Shown piece by piece: positions 43,601-58,600 of a stretch of DNA of 64,000 nucleotides. The stretch is taken from the NCBI GenBank assembly GCA_035222895.1, contig JAVYIG010002360.1, positions 1-64,000 of the forward strand. Reading direction: 5' to 3'. The notes below the pieces were generated by a model. It did not search any database and was not told the DNA's origin. It saw only the letters and a program-made list of their open reading frames with translations. The stretch's first letter is position 1, and every line of letters begins with the position of its first letter. This DNA is from Strongylocentrotus droebachiensis. Its lineage: Eukaryota; Echinodermata; Echinoidea; Camarodonta; Strongylocentrotidae. Position numbers and translations under genes: made by a program.

Positions 43601-46600
43601 ACAAAGCATTTATTTATTGCAATAAACAAATACATCAATTCAAACAACAAATAAAAGCTAAGTCTCACAAAAATAGCACATTGCATAACACTTTTAAAAA
43701 AGAGACCAATACTCGCAAGTATACATTTAAATCCTGATTCTGAAACTTTAGCCAAAGAAGCATTTAAATCATTAGGAATATTGATATACTTGGAATAACG
43801 ATAGTATTAAGCTTGTTCGACACCTAAATAACTACATTTTATCTTACATGTAATAATTTTTATAAAAATATTTCAAAATACTGATTTTTGTAGTCTTATA
43901 GTGCATATAGTTTATAAGAATAGATGAATAATATGGAAATACTAATGAAGAATGAAGTTGTGCGTAGGAAATTCTGAAATTGTGCAATAGTTGAGGATTT
44001 AGTTTCTGGTAAAGAGGAAAGTCTTAGAGAAATACAAACGAGCAATTATGAAGGAAATTAAAGTAGATAGGACCCATTAACCAAAAGACTATACCAGATA
44101 GCTTCTAGAAACACAAACATGGTAAGATATTGAGAGTTAGTGAAGAAATCGAACCAATTTTCTTATGAAATTCTATTTATCAACTACATTAAACTTAAAA
44201 CTGGTACAAGTCTGATTGAATACCGAATCAGTTTTCTTATACTTTTACGATTGAAAGACATTGCTTAAAGTGAGATTTATAATGGTTTTACAACCAAAAC
44301 TACTTACATTATAATAAATTGTTTAAAAATGAACTGTCACATATCAGTTATTACAAAATACATTATAATTTTTCCTTAAATAAAATGCATATAAATATCT
44401 TCAGGATGAATTGCTTCTGGACGGAATTCTCAAACACTTGTTTTGCATAAAATCATAACACTGATATCTGTACACAAACAAATCCTTTGCTAAAGGTTCC
44501 AAGCATGGACGGATCACTCTTGCATTCAATAATGGCATACAACAATATAATGGCAGCCCTAATTTCTCGAAATACCCAATAACTTCCGACATTGTTATTT
44601 GACATCTGACCTTTCTGAGCCCGAGCATGAACCTACATCTATAGGCAACTTTTATAATAAATACGTTGTGGAAAGCACTAAAATAAATATTGTTTTCATC
44701 AAGTTCGAGGAAGTGATTCAACAATATTATCATATGGCCCATTATATTGTATATGTTTGTATGATCATGCACCATAAATATCGTTCAAAGGTCTGCATAA
44801 ATAAATCACAACGTAACGATGATTATATAACCCCTTTATTCGATATTAAATGATGAACGCTATTTTCTTTCTTATTTATGACAAACAATCTCGATCGAAA
44901 CCATTTCTTGATAAAATAAATTGCAGTCATGTTATACAGAACTGCAGGCATAACATTATATGGCATGGATATATTATTTCTTGAAGTACAAAATTATGCG
45001 AACATTATTATCTTGGGGAAGGCGGAAGGTATGCCTTATTCCAATGTGATCTCTGAACCCCGTGACGTAATAATGGTAGACATCGTTGGACAGGCTGTGG
45101 ATCAAAATGAGGGTTTAAATGAGGGTTTAAAAGTTGATTTAACACATTTACAGTAATACGTTTGTCATAGTTATTTATCGTTATAACACTATCATAAAAA
45201 TTATAAATACAAACAAAGTATATCAAAACATCAAAATATCACCAAACTTTCCTGATGTCATACATTGAGAATGACATCAAGATAATTTGGATCAAGTTTC
45301 AAAATCAATAAAATGCAATAAACCTGTAAGAAGGAAATGAGAAATCGAATCACATTTAGTCTTGCAACTGTCAATTCATCATAAGCACAAATAACATTAT
45401 CAGTTCATTACCAAAATAAATGATCAATTTAGCCAATACTCAATTATTCAACAATTATGTGATGCAGTAATGTAATTTCGTAACATTTAATATATAGCTC
45501 AAACATTAGGATTTGATAATACTTTAAAAAGGTGTAGCCCTGTCAAAAGGACTTGTGAATAACAAATTATATGGTTATATGAAAGTTCCAAGATATTAGT
45601 GATATATGAATCGTTATGAAATATTTCAAAAAAGATCTCATTGTTTTACTAAATTGTGAAGGCCTCATCATTCATATTTGCTTCAAGTTACGATAATTAC
45701 AGTCTTATTTTGTATCTTTATTATATTGACCCCTTTTCTGTCCAAGTGAGTAATTCCCATCTCATTTTAAGATACCTACCAAACTATGATCCTCGATTCT
45801 CAGCCTCTTCTCCATGTCCATTTTATCCTCCAGGTTGTCCAAGTCGAGGGTGTTGGCGGGTCCGTAGCCGGCATGGGCGCGGTTATACGTGGTCGTCCAC
45901 TGCGATCTCTCCACGTTGCGGAGGGCGTTGGCTGTACGTGGATTGAGGGTGTGGTCTAGCTTGCGAGGTGCGTGGTTGGGAATGACAGCCTTGGGCGGGA
46001 TTGGGTAGAACTGCTGTTGACCACCGGCGGGCGTCTTCTTATTCTGTGATAATTCAGAGAGACGAGAAATCACTTTTAAAAAGATTGAACAGGTATATTT
46101 TTTTATTTGGGAGGAGGGGTTGACAAATATCATGAAAATATCAAAAAACTGTCAACAATTTAATGAATAAAAAAAATTATAGAGATTTTTTTTTTCTGGG
46201 GGGGGGGTGACAAATTTCATTAAAATATAAAAAAAAATGACCACAATTTAATGCATTAAAAACAAAATCGAGAAATAAGACATGTACCCAATCTAAGACA
46301 ACCTCTTCTACAGTTTATTTTAATTTTTAATTGTGGGAAATCAAGACGGTATTTACCTGGAAGAATATATCACCAGGCCAGGAGAGAGCTTTCTTCTGTG
46401 AATCTAGAGGAATATGTTCTGTCTCGACGCGATCACGGGCTCCTGGATAACAAAATAAAAACAACAAATTTAGTTTTTTAATTTTACTAAAACATACATT
46501 GATATATTTTTAACTTAAATAATGATGTCTAAAATACATTGGTTGGACTCAGTTATACCAATGTACCAAATCAAGATGTTAACCATGATAACAATTGGTT

Positions 46601-49600
46601 AATCTTTCTCTTTTTATAAAAATCTTGTCAAAAGTTATTTTTAAACTCCCAATGAACGAACAAACGAAGGCTGCAAATTTACTGAGAGATATATGCAATT
46701 TATCGAACAGTATTCTTGCAATTTATTCAATACTTCTAATTTGCTGTCGGAATTGTCAATTTTTTCACAAAATTCAAGCTTACCTTTGCTCTTGTAGTTT
46801 ATGGTGATAGGGTTAGGATTAGCAGGGATCTCTGGGTGAAGGGGTAGCTGCTGCCGGGCAGCCTCCCCTGTCTTATAATCATCGGGTGTGGAGGCAAAGC
46901 TTGGGAACATGGCGAATCGGGACATGTGTGAACTGTAAGGATGCTCGGCAGGGAAAGGCTGGTCTATCGAGAGCTTGCTGCAAATAGATGAAGAAAACAC
47001 ATAGGAGAGGATCAGTAACGATAGTGGGAAGGGGGAGGGGAAGAGGGCAATGTTGATTTAAAAAACAAACTATTATATATGAACATGGGACTAGTAAAAC
47101 AGGTGGAATATAGTCAGCTACTGACTGGTTAAAATTCTGAAATATCGGAGCATTTAATTTATGTTTAGAAAACACTACACACTTTAGTACAATCATTGCT
47201 TCAGATTTCTCTCTTAAATATTAATAAGACAAGTGAAAGCCTCAGATTTAAAACAAAACATGTACAATATAAGAACAACAAAAAATAAATTGCATTAGCT
47301 TATTTGACTGAATAATGAATTCGACAACCAAATAAATGTAATTAAGTTTTGAAAAGAAATGTTTTTTGGGGAAGTAGGAAAACAAGAAGGCATAGTTTAA
47401 ATATTCAGATACTTACGTCATATCAACTTCCGTAGGCCTTGGTAATCTGAAAAATATAAGAATGATATATGAATAAATTAAGTGAATTGCCACTTGTAAA
47501 TCAAAAAGACAACAAATTTCCTTGAAATAAACTTTTACCAATATGTATTTTAATTTGTGTGTAATATAAAAATATCATATATAAACATATACTACTGTTT
47601 ATACGTTTATTGGAAGTTTCAATGTATTCTTTCGTGCAATTCATTTCTATGAGACCAAAATAGAGAAAGTAGAAGAAGGAACATAATATTATAATATTTA
47701 AAATTATTTTCATCTTTCAATCGATATACGGTTTCCCTTTCATTTCGTCCACTCACTGAAACCGTCCAAGATGTACATTTGATGTTCTAATTCTGATAAA
47801 TCAAAATAAAGAATGAAACAATTAAACAGTAATGAAATATACTTACAATTGATCATTTGATCTGATGTTACTCCTCTTGAGCAGTGTGAGGTCATAGTAT
47901 TGGTCGATGGGGATCCCTCTACATAAACATATGAAGGAAATTAGAGATAGAAAAACATATACATGCACAGATACATCCTTAGTTGCCATGGTATAACCTT
48001 TTTACCACTATTTTTGGTTTGAACCAAATCTACCTTTGATTCTTCAACCACGCAGATCGATTACATATCTGGATGATTTGCAAAGTTGGAGATATTTGAA
48101 AGACAATGACGCAGTAATGTATTACAGATTATTCTTAAACTTATTGATGCTTACGACGACTATTAGTAAATTATATATAATTGTGTATTTTATTGTGTTG
48201 TTACTACATTATTACAAGCGAAATAGATTTGTACTTAGATTTGAACCACATGCACTTCAATGCAATATTCATAAACAGAAACATATACATTTTTCTAGCC
48301 TTGTCAAATATAGTAAATATATAGAGCGCGCCACAATACTGTTATTAAAATGTTTGTACTAGCTTAAGTATGGGCAATATTTAGATAGTTCCAAATGGAT
48401 TGCCAAGGGAAGTCACAATTGAAATCTAATCAACAGGTCTTGTACAAATATAACTTCTTCCATTTGTAAACAAAGGCGCAAAGTCAAACATCGGACAAAT
48501 TCTAACAACCTCTAAACGTAGAGGTGTGTTTCCTGCAAATTTAATTATTACTATTTCTAAGTATAAGTATCTTACGTGTAGTAGAGAGGGTGCAGTTTTA
48601 AAAACGTCTTTTTCTTCCCAACCTCCTCTTGCATTTTAACTTGTTGAAGATGAGGATAAGTCCTCGGTAGTGCTGGCAGAAGTGAAGTCATGGTGACAGG
48701 GGTGTTCAAATACCACAAGAAAGAGCAAAGTCCAAGAGAAAATTGGCAAAAAATCTCGCAATAAAACTTCGAAATCACGGTGGTAACGGTCAATGGTAGA
48801 TTACAAAGGCCATAAATCGGCCATTAGTTGTAAATAAAACTACATCAGGTCACCAATAACAACTTGACATGACTCAAACAACACGAAGCTGTACAACACG
48901 AAGACTGTCCACGCTTATTCTGCTACCAGTCTACGGGACCACTGGAAGGGTAGCACGTTGGTACCCCTGTGTGTTACCCCTCCGCTCCTGACCGCACGCA
49001 CAGATTTCTTTTTGTTGACGGTCCCGAAACACGGAAGCCGGTGACGCTCATGAATATCGCTAAGGAGATATGCAAAAACAACCAGTCATATAATACCTCC
49101 CTGCGATCAAAAAGGGGTCATGACATCGACTGGGTATTGTCGAGTAAAGGCTGGGTAACTCCCAAGAATGGATAAGACTGAATAGACTGTATAGCAATCA
49201 ATATAGATAGTGCTCCCAGCGAGCTTTTTTTCGTTAAGAGGTAGACAAAAGGCGTATTAGGGATGTTAACTATAGAAATATTGGAAACCTGTTTACATGA
49301 AGATACCGTACAAAATAATGACCAAGAAATTGGGCTGCCAGGCAGGGTAACCCGATTTTGCTAGACAACAAGCTTTCAAAACGAAATAATAAGCAGATCA
49401 ACAGGGATTTCCTCAAGCTTCCAAGAAATATAAAAACAGTTCTTTTTTTATCCCGAAAAGATAATGACACTTTTAAAACAAATATTTCGCTTTTTTTTTT
49501 TTTTAAATATAATATAAACAGTTTCAGAAGGTGCCCCAACTCTTTATTCTTTTGAGGAATGTATTAATTGACTGAAATTTAATCTGATATAACGCTTGTA

Positions 49601-52600
49601 TGATTTGATGATTAACTGACTGATATTAATTGAACTGCATTGAACTGAGTTCAATGAATTGACCTAGAAAATTGCAAATCGAATGATGAATTCACGCATA
49701 ATTCGCTTCGCAAAAGAGATAAGATCTTCTATTGATTAGAAGCCTAATAAATCATATCAATAAATTACTGTGCTGAAAGATTGTAAAGGCTCTTTGGTAT
49801 TCAGCAATTGAAATGATAATAAAGGCAATACTGTTTACTGTTTTCTGTTTATTTTATTTTATTTTTTAATTTTTTATTGAAAGGGTAGATAAAGATTGAG
49901 GTTCAGACTTGTGAATTCTACAACGTTTAATGTTGAATATACCGCTGAGGTAGTGCATATATTGACATTGAGACATTTTTAAGACCACCTTTTCAAGAAA
50001 AAACAAGTCAAACTTAAAAATAGTATCATTTTTTTCTCCAATATTGGAATCTTTTATGTATATTTAATTGAATTCGGTGATACACGTACTTTCGTGCTGC
50101 ATTAAGCAGTGATTTCGCTGTGACTGTGTAATTCTTGTTAAAAAATTACATGGAATGTTTTTATGTCATAATTTCGTAATCCGATTATGTTTTACGTATA
50201 ACAATTTTTTTTTTTCCATCACTGTGAACATAGTATATCGGTATGAAATTTAAATTTGTTTTTGCGTCGGTGAACACAGGCCCCTATATAGCTATGAAAA
50301 CTACGTCATGGTATTTCATCTCCAACAAAGTCTATATTGACACTAAACCTTTTCAAATAATCATGACAAAATCATAAAATAAATTACGTGAATGCGTGAG
50401 CGGTAAGATATAAGATAACCATGGCAACGAATAGGATGTCTGATATCACATAGATTAATGTTACTTACCATTCTGCATGATGTTCAGCAAAATAAACTTG
50501 TTATTCTAAAAAAAAATGCAACATAAATAATACATGCATACTATAGCAATGTACTATAACTTGAAAATGTGTTTGAAGTAAACTAGAGCTGGGATATCGT
50601 GTACTTTTCGTGACATTCATTCACATTTATGTCTTAATCAATCCTTTAGAATTCTGCCATTCGGGGAGCATTTTCAAAATGTTCCTTTTTTCTCAGTACT
50701 CTCATAATCATCGAGTTAAGATTTGGAAAATATAAAGCATGAGAAATTTGAATCATTTTCACAACTAACTTTAGACAATCACCCTTATCGATTGCCGAGT
50801 TCACTGATTCAAGTCTCATCCTTAAGATGCACCTTTTCTTCATCAAGGCGTTTAATTCTGTTTCAAAATATAATTCGTTTTTGAGAGACTGCATTGTCCA
50901 ACAAAGATCGATAAGGAAAAAAAATGTATATTTTATTCAAATTATAGAATTTATATCTGAATTTGTATTTGAATTTGTATTTGAATTTGTATCTGAATTT
51001 ATATCTGAATTTGTATCTAATGGATTGGCCTTGACTTTGCTAAGCAGATATATCCAGCTCTAGTTCTCACCTGGGATACGGGTTGACTCCTGCTCCATAA
51101 TGTCGATGTCCTTTCTCTACCGCTGCGGGCGGTTCACTTTTGGGCCTGTGATCATCCGGTAGATTGATAGGGCCCGCGCCTCCATACTCACGGGAAGTAC
51201 CCCATGGGACGCGGGGGCGCTCGTCAAGTTCATCTCGAAAGTGTGAATATCTATAAAGTAATACAAAAATTAACAAAAATTCATGAAAATGAAAGAGATT
51301 TACATATACATTGCATTACTTCCTTACCTGTACAGGTTTTAAAATGAGAGAAAGTGGGATTGGGTTAATAATAATAATAATTACAGTCAGGGGCGTACGC
51401 AGGATTTTTTCAAGGGGGGGGGGTTTAAAATCGGGCCCAAAATACCAAAGGGAGGGTTTGAACCCCCCCCCCCCCCTGCGTACGCCCCTGATTACAGTGC
51501 TTATAGTAGCGCCTAACACTTACTATGTCAGAAGTCTCTAAGCGCTCTACAATAATGCAGCATAATTACCCTGGCTTTTTCCATATTACCAAATATGTCT
51601 TTCACTGATATAACAATCCCTGCAAATAAATGGCTTGTCGTTAATTTTTTTTAATTGTGGACGATTTTGAATTCATAAAAAAGCGAGTAAATAAAATTCG
51701 CATGATGGCTTATGTTTTGCATTTAAAACATTCATGTATAACTCGAATGCTCCCCTAATACACGTCGATAAATGTCATTGATATAGATTGATTGGTTTGA
51801 AATCAATCAACAAAAATGGAAGGGAATGTTCTTTCATGACTCTATTATCGCTCTTTTTTCTCGATATAACAGCCAAAGTAAATGTTTAATGTTAACACTT
51901 ACCGACTGGCTAGATCCTTCTAATTGGCGCGCAAACAAAACGAGACAAAATCAAACAGACCAGTCGTCATACGATATTATTTACACTTTTCTAGGCAGTG
52001 TTGACTTTTGCTACACAGCAGTTACAGAGGGATTACAGTTAAAATGCACTCATGAGTGTCCTATTGTACAGTAAGACAGGTTAATATTTGCTCTACGGGT
52101 TCTTCTTGACACAAGAGATAAGAGACTTTTACATGAACAGATTCCATCCTCTCAAAAGACGTGAGATGTGTATCTTACTACTTTATTTTGCTTGAAAAAT
52201 ATAATGGATCTATATCGAAAGGATGCGATTTTCAGACACAAAAATACAAAATACTTAAAATGCCCCTTGCTCGTTCAAACTACATCTTATTATTAGGTTT
52301 ATCTCATAGACATGATTATTGGTGTTATAATTTTAAGGTAATACTTTGCTATAAGATAAGGGTCATTCTCTGGCAAGGAAAAAAAAGGATCATCCATTTA
52401 AATCACATTTTCTGTATTATGATTTGTACAAAAACGCACTTAATTGTATTATGTAATGCCCTAATAAGTGTCAATTATTAATTTACACTGTTACGATATG
52501 ATTCTTTGGAGAAACACTGTACAAATCATAAATCACCTTCATAGTTACAATGACGAGGGTAAATTAACATGAGTCCTACTGGAGAGTCTCTTAAGTCAAT

Positions 52601-55600
52601 GGGCAGATGAAATTCATTTATACCCTAAGCTATGAATGCCGAGCGCGAAACCAAAAGTGTCCGTTAAACCTATGAAGTCATATATGACTATCATCATCTG
52701 ATCATTTAATTATCCGCCAGTAGCTCATTTTTTCAAAAGGGTGGTGCCAAAAATAGTGGTCGAGCATCACCGTAATTTTGAAAATGGTAATTCTGAAATG
52801 CACTGAGCGGAGAAATCTTTGGTTAGCCAGGGGTTATCTTGAGATCGTGCAAACAAAGTACCATTTCAGTTGACATTTCCTTACATTTGTTACAACACAA
52901 AATGTTACTCTATCAATGAAGAAGATACAGAAGTGGCTATTATAGACAAGTATATCTTTTATTTAGCTTGGATGATACGACAAAGTGAACAGGTAGGCAA
53001 AAATATCAGAATACCCAAGCCTTTTCCTCGCCATTTGGGTTCTGAACCAAATGTCAAGGAAACGCACTTTGGAACAAACGCCAATTTAGTTGGTATCTAA
53101 TTACGAAAATGATGGTCATTATCCCACTCAAATTCGTTTGCAAATATGAAGTCTAGGCCGCATCGGTCATTACTTAATTTTAATCTTTAGTTTGTACAAA
53201 GAGCTTATAATATTTATGCATTAACATGTCAATAACGGTAACAAATATTATGAAACATTTCTTAATTCGATTATTGTTGAGTTTCAATGCTTTACGACTA
53301 TCATCCTCCTTTAGATTTATCGTTTGGAATATTTTATTTTTTGAGCCGACACACAAGGGACAGCATTGATGGATATACAGGAACATGAACATTGTGAATA
53401 TTGGAAATAAGTAAACCAGTGTGGACACACTGTCAGAGAACCCTACTCTTGTAGATTAATTAAACATTGTTCGATCACCAAGTGACGCTTTCATTACATG
53501 ACAAGCCATGACATCTGAGAGCTGGAAATTTGTGCACTCAATTGATCATGAAGATCGAGCCAATCAAAATATGAAATGATGATGGATGTACTAAATGTTA
53601 GGCATAGGCCTAGTTATGTGTTAAAATGCCTCCAAGTTATGTTATCATGTAATTCCTTCTGTGTGTGCTCAAATGTATTTACAAAAAGACATAATCAAAT
53701 AGCCGAACACCGACTGAATTTCTGAAGTAAATGATGTTTATTCATTATTGCATTTCTAGGATGTCCCGAACCATTACAAAAATCCTCGTCTTGATAAAAA
53801 AGACTACATTTCCGTAAAACTGTTCTTAATTTGAAAGCATTTTATGTAGAAATGAATTGGGAGGACCACAATCATGTACAGTTGTACACCATTAATGCAT
53901 GATGATGCATGCATGTTATCCGATTAACAAAGTAAAGTAGGATTATCCACTCTCAGTTATACCAATAAAACCCAGATGAATGCACCGATTACAATAATAT
54001 TGTACAACTCACCCTTTTATAAAGATCTGCTTAAACCGTTCAAGCACATCCGAAACATATCAAAGACTTTACGTTAAGAAGTTTATTCTACTCGGAGTTG
54101 TCTCCTCCCTCTGTAGTTGTCTAAGTATGGTGTTGTGAATTTGTGATGGTATAAAATCGAATCGCATACAACTATTAGGCCTATACTTTCTCATACATAT
54201 TCGTTGCTGATTATACCTTACACTCATCTTACTCAAGAATGTTACCAATGATCTATATATTTTCATTTTATACATTATTTTCCTTATACAATATTTCACA
54301 TTTCAATATTTTCCATTCTCTCTTCTGTCTTATTTCCTTCTTCTTCGTCAGTGGCGTATCAACACAATGGTCTCAGGAGGGGGAAAGCTCCTGAGCTTTC
54401 CGAAATGCAATTTGCACCTCTTTCAAATACGCCATATTTGTTATCGTTGTTGTGAGAGATGGATATCTAATCTAAACATTATTTCCGATCAATATTCTCA
54501 ATTGCTGCTTTTTCAAACCCCTACACCTCATCGTTCATTGTCTTAACTCAGAGACCCTGACCCAAGTCTACCATAAGATGCCCAAACCATTTCCCCCTTA
54601 TTTTTTGTATTAAAATTCTTTTTACTGAGAAAATACTTCACAATTCGCCTTTCCATTCTTGCTCTCTCACTTTCTCTCTCTCTCTCTCTTTTACATAATC
54701 GTTGTTGGTTTTTTTTTTCATGAGAGATACGCATCTCACTAAAAAAGTTCCGATCAATATTCTCATTTGCTGGGGTCTTTTTCCTACCCTACACCTCATC
54801 CCTCATTGTTTCAATTCTGAGACGCTGACCACAGTCTAAAATGCGATGCCAAAACTCTCTTTTATTTTGTATTTTTAAAATTCTTCTTCCAAGAAATACT
54901 TCATAGTCTATTCTCTCTACTTTCTTTCTCTCAGTTTTCTTGGTTGTTGTTTTGTTGTTATGAGAAATCTAACGAAATCAGTTCCAATCAATATTCTCAT
55001 TTGCTCGCGTCTGTTTCCTACCCCTAAACCTCATCGTGCATTGTCTTAATTCGGAGACGCTGACCACACACTACCCCTGAAATGCCAAGCTCTGACCAAT
55101 GGTCAACCAATGATGTTTAAGACATTAATCAGCCATCTTGAAAAACACCCTTTATCTCGTTACCATGTCACCGAATTCGCATCTATTCTTTGATTGGGAA
55201 GACACAGTTTCGTAATAGATCTTTATGATGTTTGCGTCTTGTCATAAATCGCTTCACCGGTTAACCAAAGAACCTATTGATTACTTTGCGACTGATTTTG
55301 GCACTTTGCAACTTATGCCACATGGACCTGTATTATAGCAAAGAGATACCAGCTGGTTTCTCTTTGATTATAGTGAAGGAAAATGAAGACCTGTTGCATT
55401 GTAATCCACCATGTTTAATCTATATATAAAAAGATCATGCATGCTATGTTAAATGCTTAGATACCATTTTCTTAGGCGGTATGTGAATTCAGAATCGGAT
55501 GATTATAAGTTACTTTTTACCTGACAATGATAATATTTACTACAATACATTTATCAGTGAGCTATAGGGACAGTATTCAGATTTGTTTGTGCACCGTAAG

Positions 55601-58600
55601 AAAACAAATTTGTGCGATAAACATACTAGACTCAACTCAATAGCTGCCTTCTTATTTCAATCAACTTCACTGTGGTTTTCAATTGGTACATACAACTTTT
55701 GTCTATTACATGTACTTTCATGTTGATATGTTATGTTCTATAACTTTCCATATCTTGCAAATAAGCCTTTAATTTGGACTCAAACATGGTTTATCAAATT
55801 ACCATCGCCATACAACATCTTTTACTATTTTGGTGATTATGTTTGTAATTGTTTTACCTGACTGCTAATAATAAAGCATGCATATGCTTGTAAGTAAGTA
55901 AGTAGGGGACCGACGGCCTTAGGTCCTCTCAGGAGGGACTTGGTAATGAGGAGTAACGCCTTAGTGCACGAGCGCATCGACTTGGTTTCGAACCCGGGAT
56001 TTCCCGGTGACGATACCACTGCTCTACCGCTGAGCCATCGCGCCTCCTACAATTTTTAATTATATTAACCCCCATAGACTATACTTAATATAATTTGTGA
56101 CAGTGTTTTTTTTAATTTATAGACCATTAACAATAATTAACCAACATCTGGTAATAAATTATCTTGCGATAAAAACCTGATCTAATCTAAGCGCTTTACC
56201 TTGCATCCAGTGGAAAGGGCTCAACATAATTTACAACCGTTACCTGGTTACTATCTCAATTGCTTTGTATCGGCCATACATAAAGACCCGGATGAGCTCA
56301 ATTCTGAACAAGCATAATAATTAATTTGCAGGGCTACCAACTGAATAGACTAACCGATACTTCTTTTCAATTCAGCTTTAACAATGACCTTATCCATCCA
56401 CGTCGTTTTCAATCCATTTCCAATTCTGAAATAACCTTGCACCGAGTACCGTTTTCTGACAGACGGATGATACAAATTCAAAGGCATTATAGGCAACAAC
56501 CCCATTCGTCACCTTTTATATCCGTTGCCTGTTTTGTCTGTAACCTTTCCGCCAAGCATACCACCTTATATTTGTTTAGAAATAAAAAAAGCTCTTTTAG
56601 TATGAATCTACCGGGAGGGGTATATTTCTATGAACAGATGTATCAGTTATATCGCAATCTTAACTGCAACAAACTTTTTCAATACAGGCAAATGCTCATT
56701 GTGAAATACCAATACGTTATTATGTGTCTTTTCAACGAAGGCACTCTACCCCTTTTCATAATTTGTATGAATATGAAACCACAAGTCTGCTCGTGTAGAA
56801 TTTGTACAATCCAAGATGACAATACAGGAATTTTAACATTAATACAATTATTATTATTATATAACTGTTGCTTTGTATCATAATATGCATGCTTTTGTAT
56901 TAACAAAATAATGCAATACTCTTTAGAAATAGACATCAATCCACAAGGGTATAATTTGTAAACTCGTCAACTTTATTAGATTATCTTGATGATTTTTTTG
57001 TTCAGGGGGGAGGGGGGTAACATTACTATCAAATCCCTCAAACACCACAATCGGAACGGATCGTGAACATGGGCGAAGTACTAAATCAACTATAAAGACA
57101 GTGAGATATCATCAATTTATAGTTGTACTTCCATTCTACGTGGTGAGCAGCTGAAAAAAGGTGTCTCAGATTGCAAACAGGTGCATCGATGAGCATACCC
57201 CCATATTCTATAAATCAATTTCGTACCTTAATTTGTAAAAAGGACAACGATAGATTACTTTCTCGAAAATAAATTATTAATAACAACGGCAGGTGCAGAG
57301 GACAATTAACTGACGATGGTCCCTTTCGATTTGACAAAGTTGTTTCTTTTAATTTAGACCATGTTTACATCCTATCAAATGAGCATCTCGATAAGAGAGT
57401 ATTCGATCTATAACCTGCATAATACATGAACCGATCACTGCGATGCTTAGCAACACAGACCGCGCGCCATCCATAATGTATGATCACAATTCAACCGGAG
57501 CTGGCATCATCTTTATACGCATGTCATTAAAACCATCACTAACAGCATGTGTAATCACTCTCTATAGATGTTTATCTTTACAAACTATGTGGCTTATGCA
57601 TCTTAAAGTAATTATGATATTAGATAAACACCAATATTTGGAAAGTGGAGAACGTATAGTTAACTAACGAGATGATATCATTTTTTTTAGAACTCGCTGC
57701 CGGCTTTATCATGGCTTGATTCATGAATAAAGACACCAATCAATATTTAATTGTACCGAAGTTGTAAAGAAGTTTGTTTGGCCCGCGCTTGTTGCCTGCG
57801 GGCATATCGTATGCTTCAGTCAAACTCAAGGTAAAATGTCAAATTGAGGTTAATATAAGTGTATCAGATTCACAAACATCTTAAAGTTAGTCGAGTTTGT
57901 CTCAAGTTACCATCTGAACCGTATATGCATACCTGTACTTTACAAAGAACTGTGCATAATTGTTTAACATTAACAAAATAAACAATTAACAACTAAATTA
58001 TCCATAATATACCCCTTGTAAATGTGATGTTCTTTGTGTTTTCCGTAACCCCGGAATGAAAGATGAACAGGTTGAATTTTATATATAAGCTTTGATATAT
58101 CATATTGCTAAGATACATAAATCGGGAACTTAAATCTATTTTTAACGTATTTCCTTTTTCTTTTTTTAAACAAAAGTTGCCGAGAGCCCTAAAATCGCCA
58201 AAAATTTGACGGCAACATTTCACTAAAATTGTAAAATTCTGCAAAGATTTCCCCCAAAAAAGTGTTTGAAAAAAAAATATTGATAACAATCAAATAATTT
58301 GGGTTTTCTGTTGTACGCAGAAAACCTAAATGTTGTATTCTTTCAATCAATATTCGACTTCGAACACATTTGTTTTGAAAATCCTTGCAGAATTGAATGT
58401 GTCTTAGATAACATCCTATTTCACATTATGATACAATTTTAAGTGAAATTTTGTCAACTGTACTGGGGTAACATGCCTATAATAATAATGACACATAATA
58501 TTCCATGTTATCGCGTAGGTACAACTTCTAAACCTGAGGAATCTCCAACAATTTCAACAGATAGATCGTAACACTCAAACCAACATCGACTAAAATGATA

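Noticed and set aside
48572..48793. Reading the alternative SPMIP4 exon from the upstream ATG at 48793
   Set aside because: The extra 34 residues are hydrophobic and Cys-rich and unlike the rest of the protein, and the ATG at 48691 has a better context. Kept as a possibility but not as the call.
55980..56046. tRNA gene candidate on the minus strand
   Set aside because: A good tRNA-like head, but followed by a SINE body with a (TTAC)n tail. Treated as a SINE.
56326..56883. 185-codon open frame on the plus strand inside SPMIP4 intron 1
   Set aside because: No recognisable domain, Ile/Leu/Tyr-rich AT-driven composition, no convincing splice context, and antisense to a long intron. Most likely chance.
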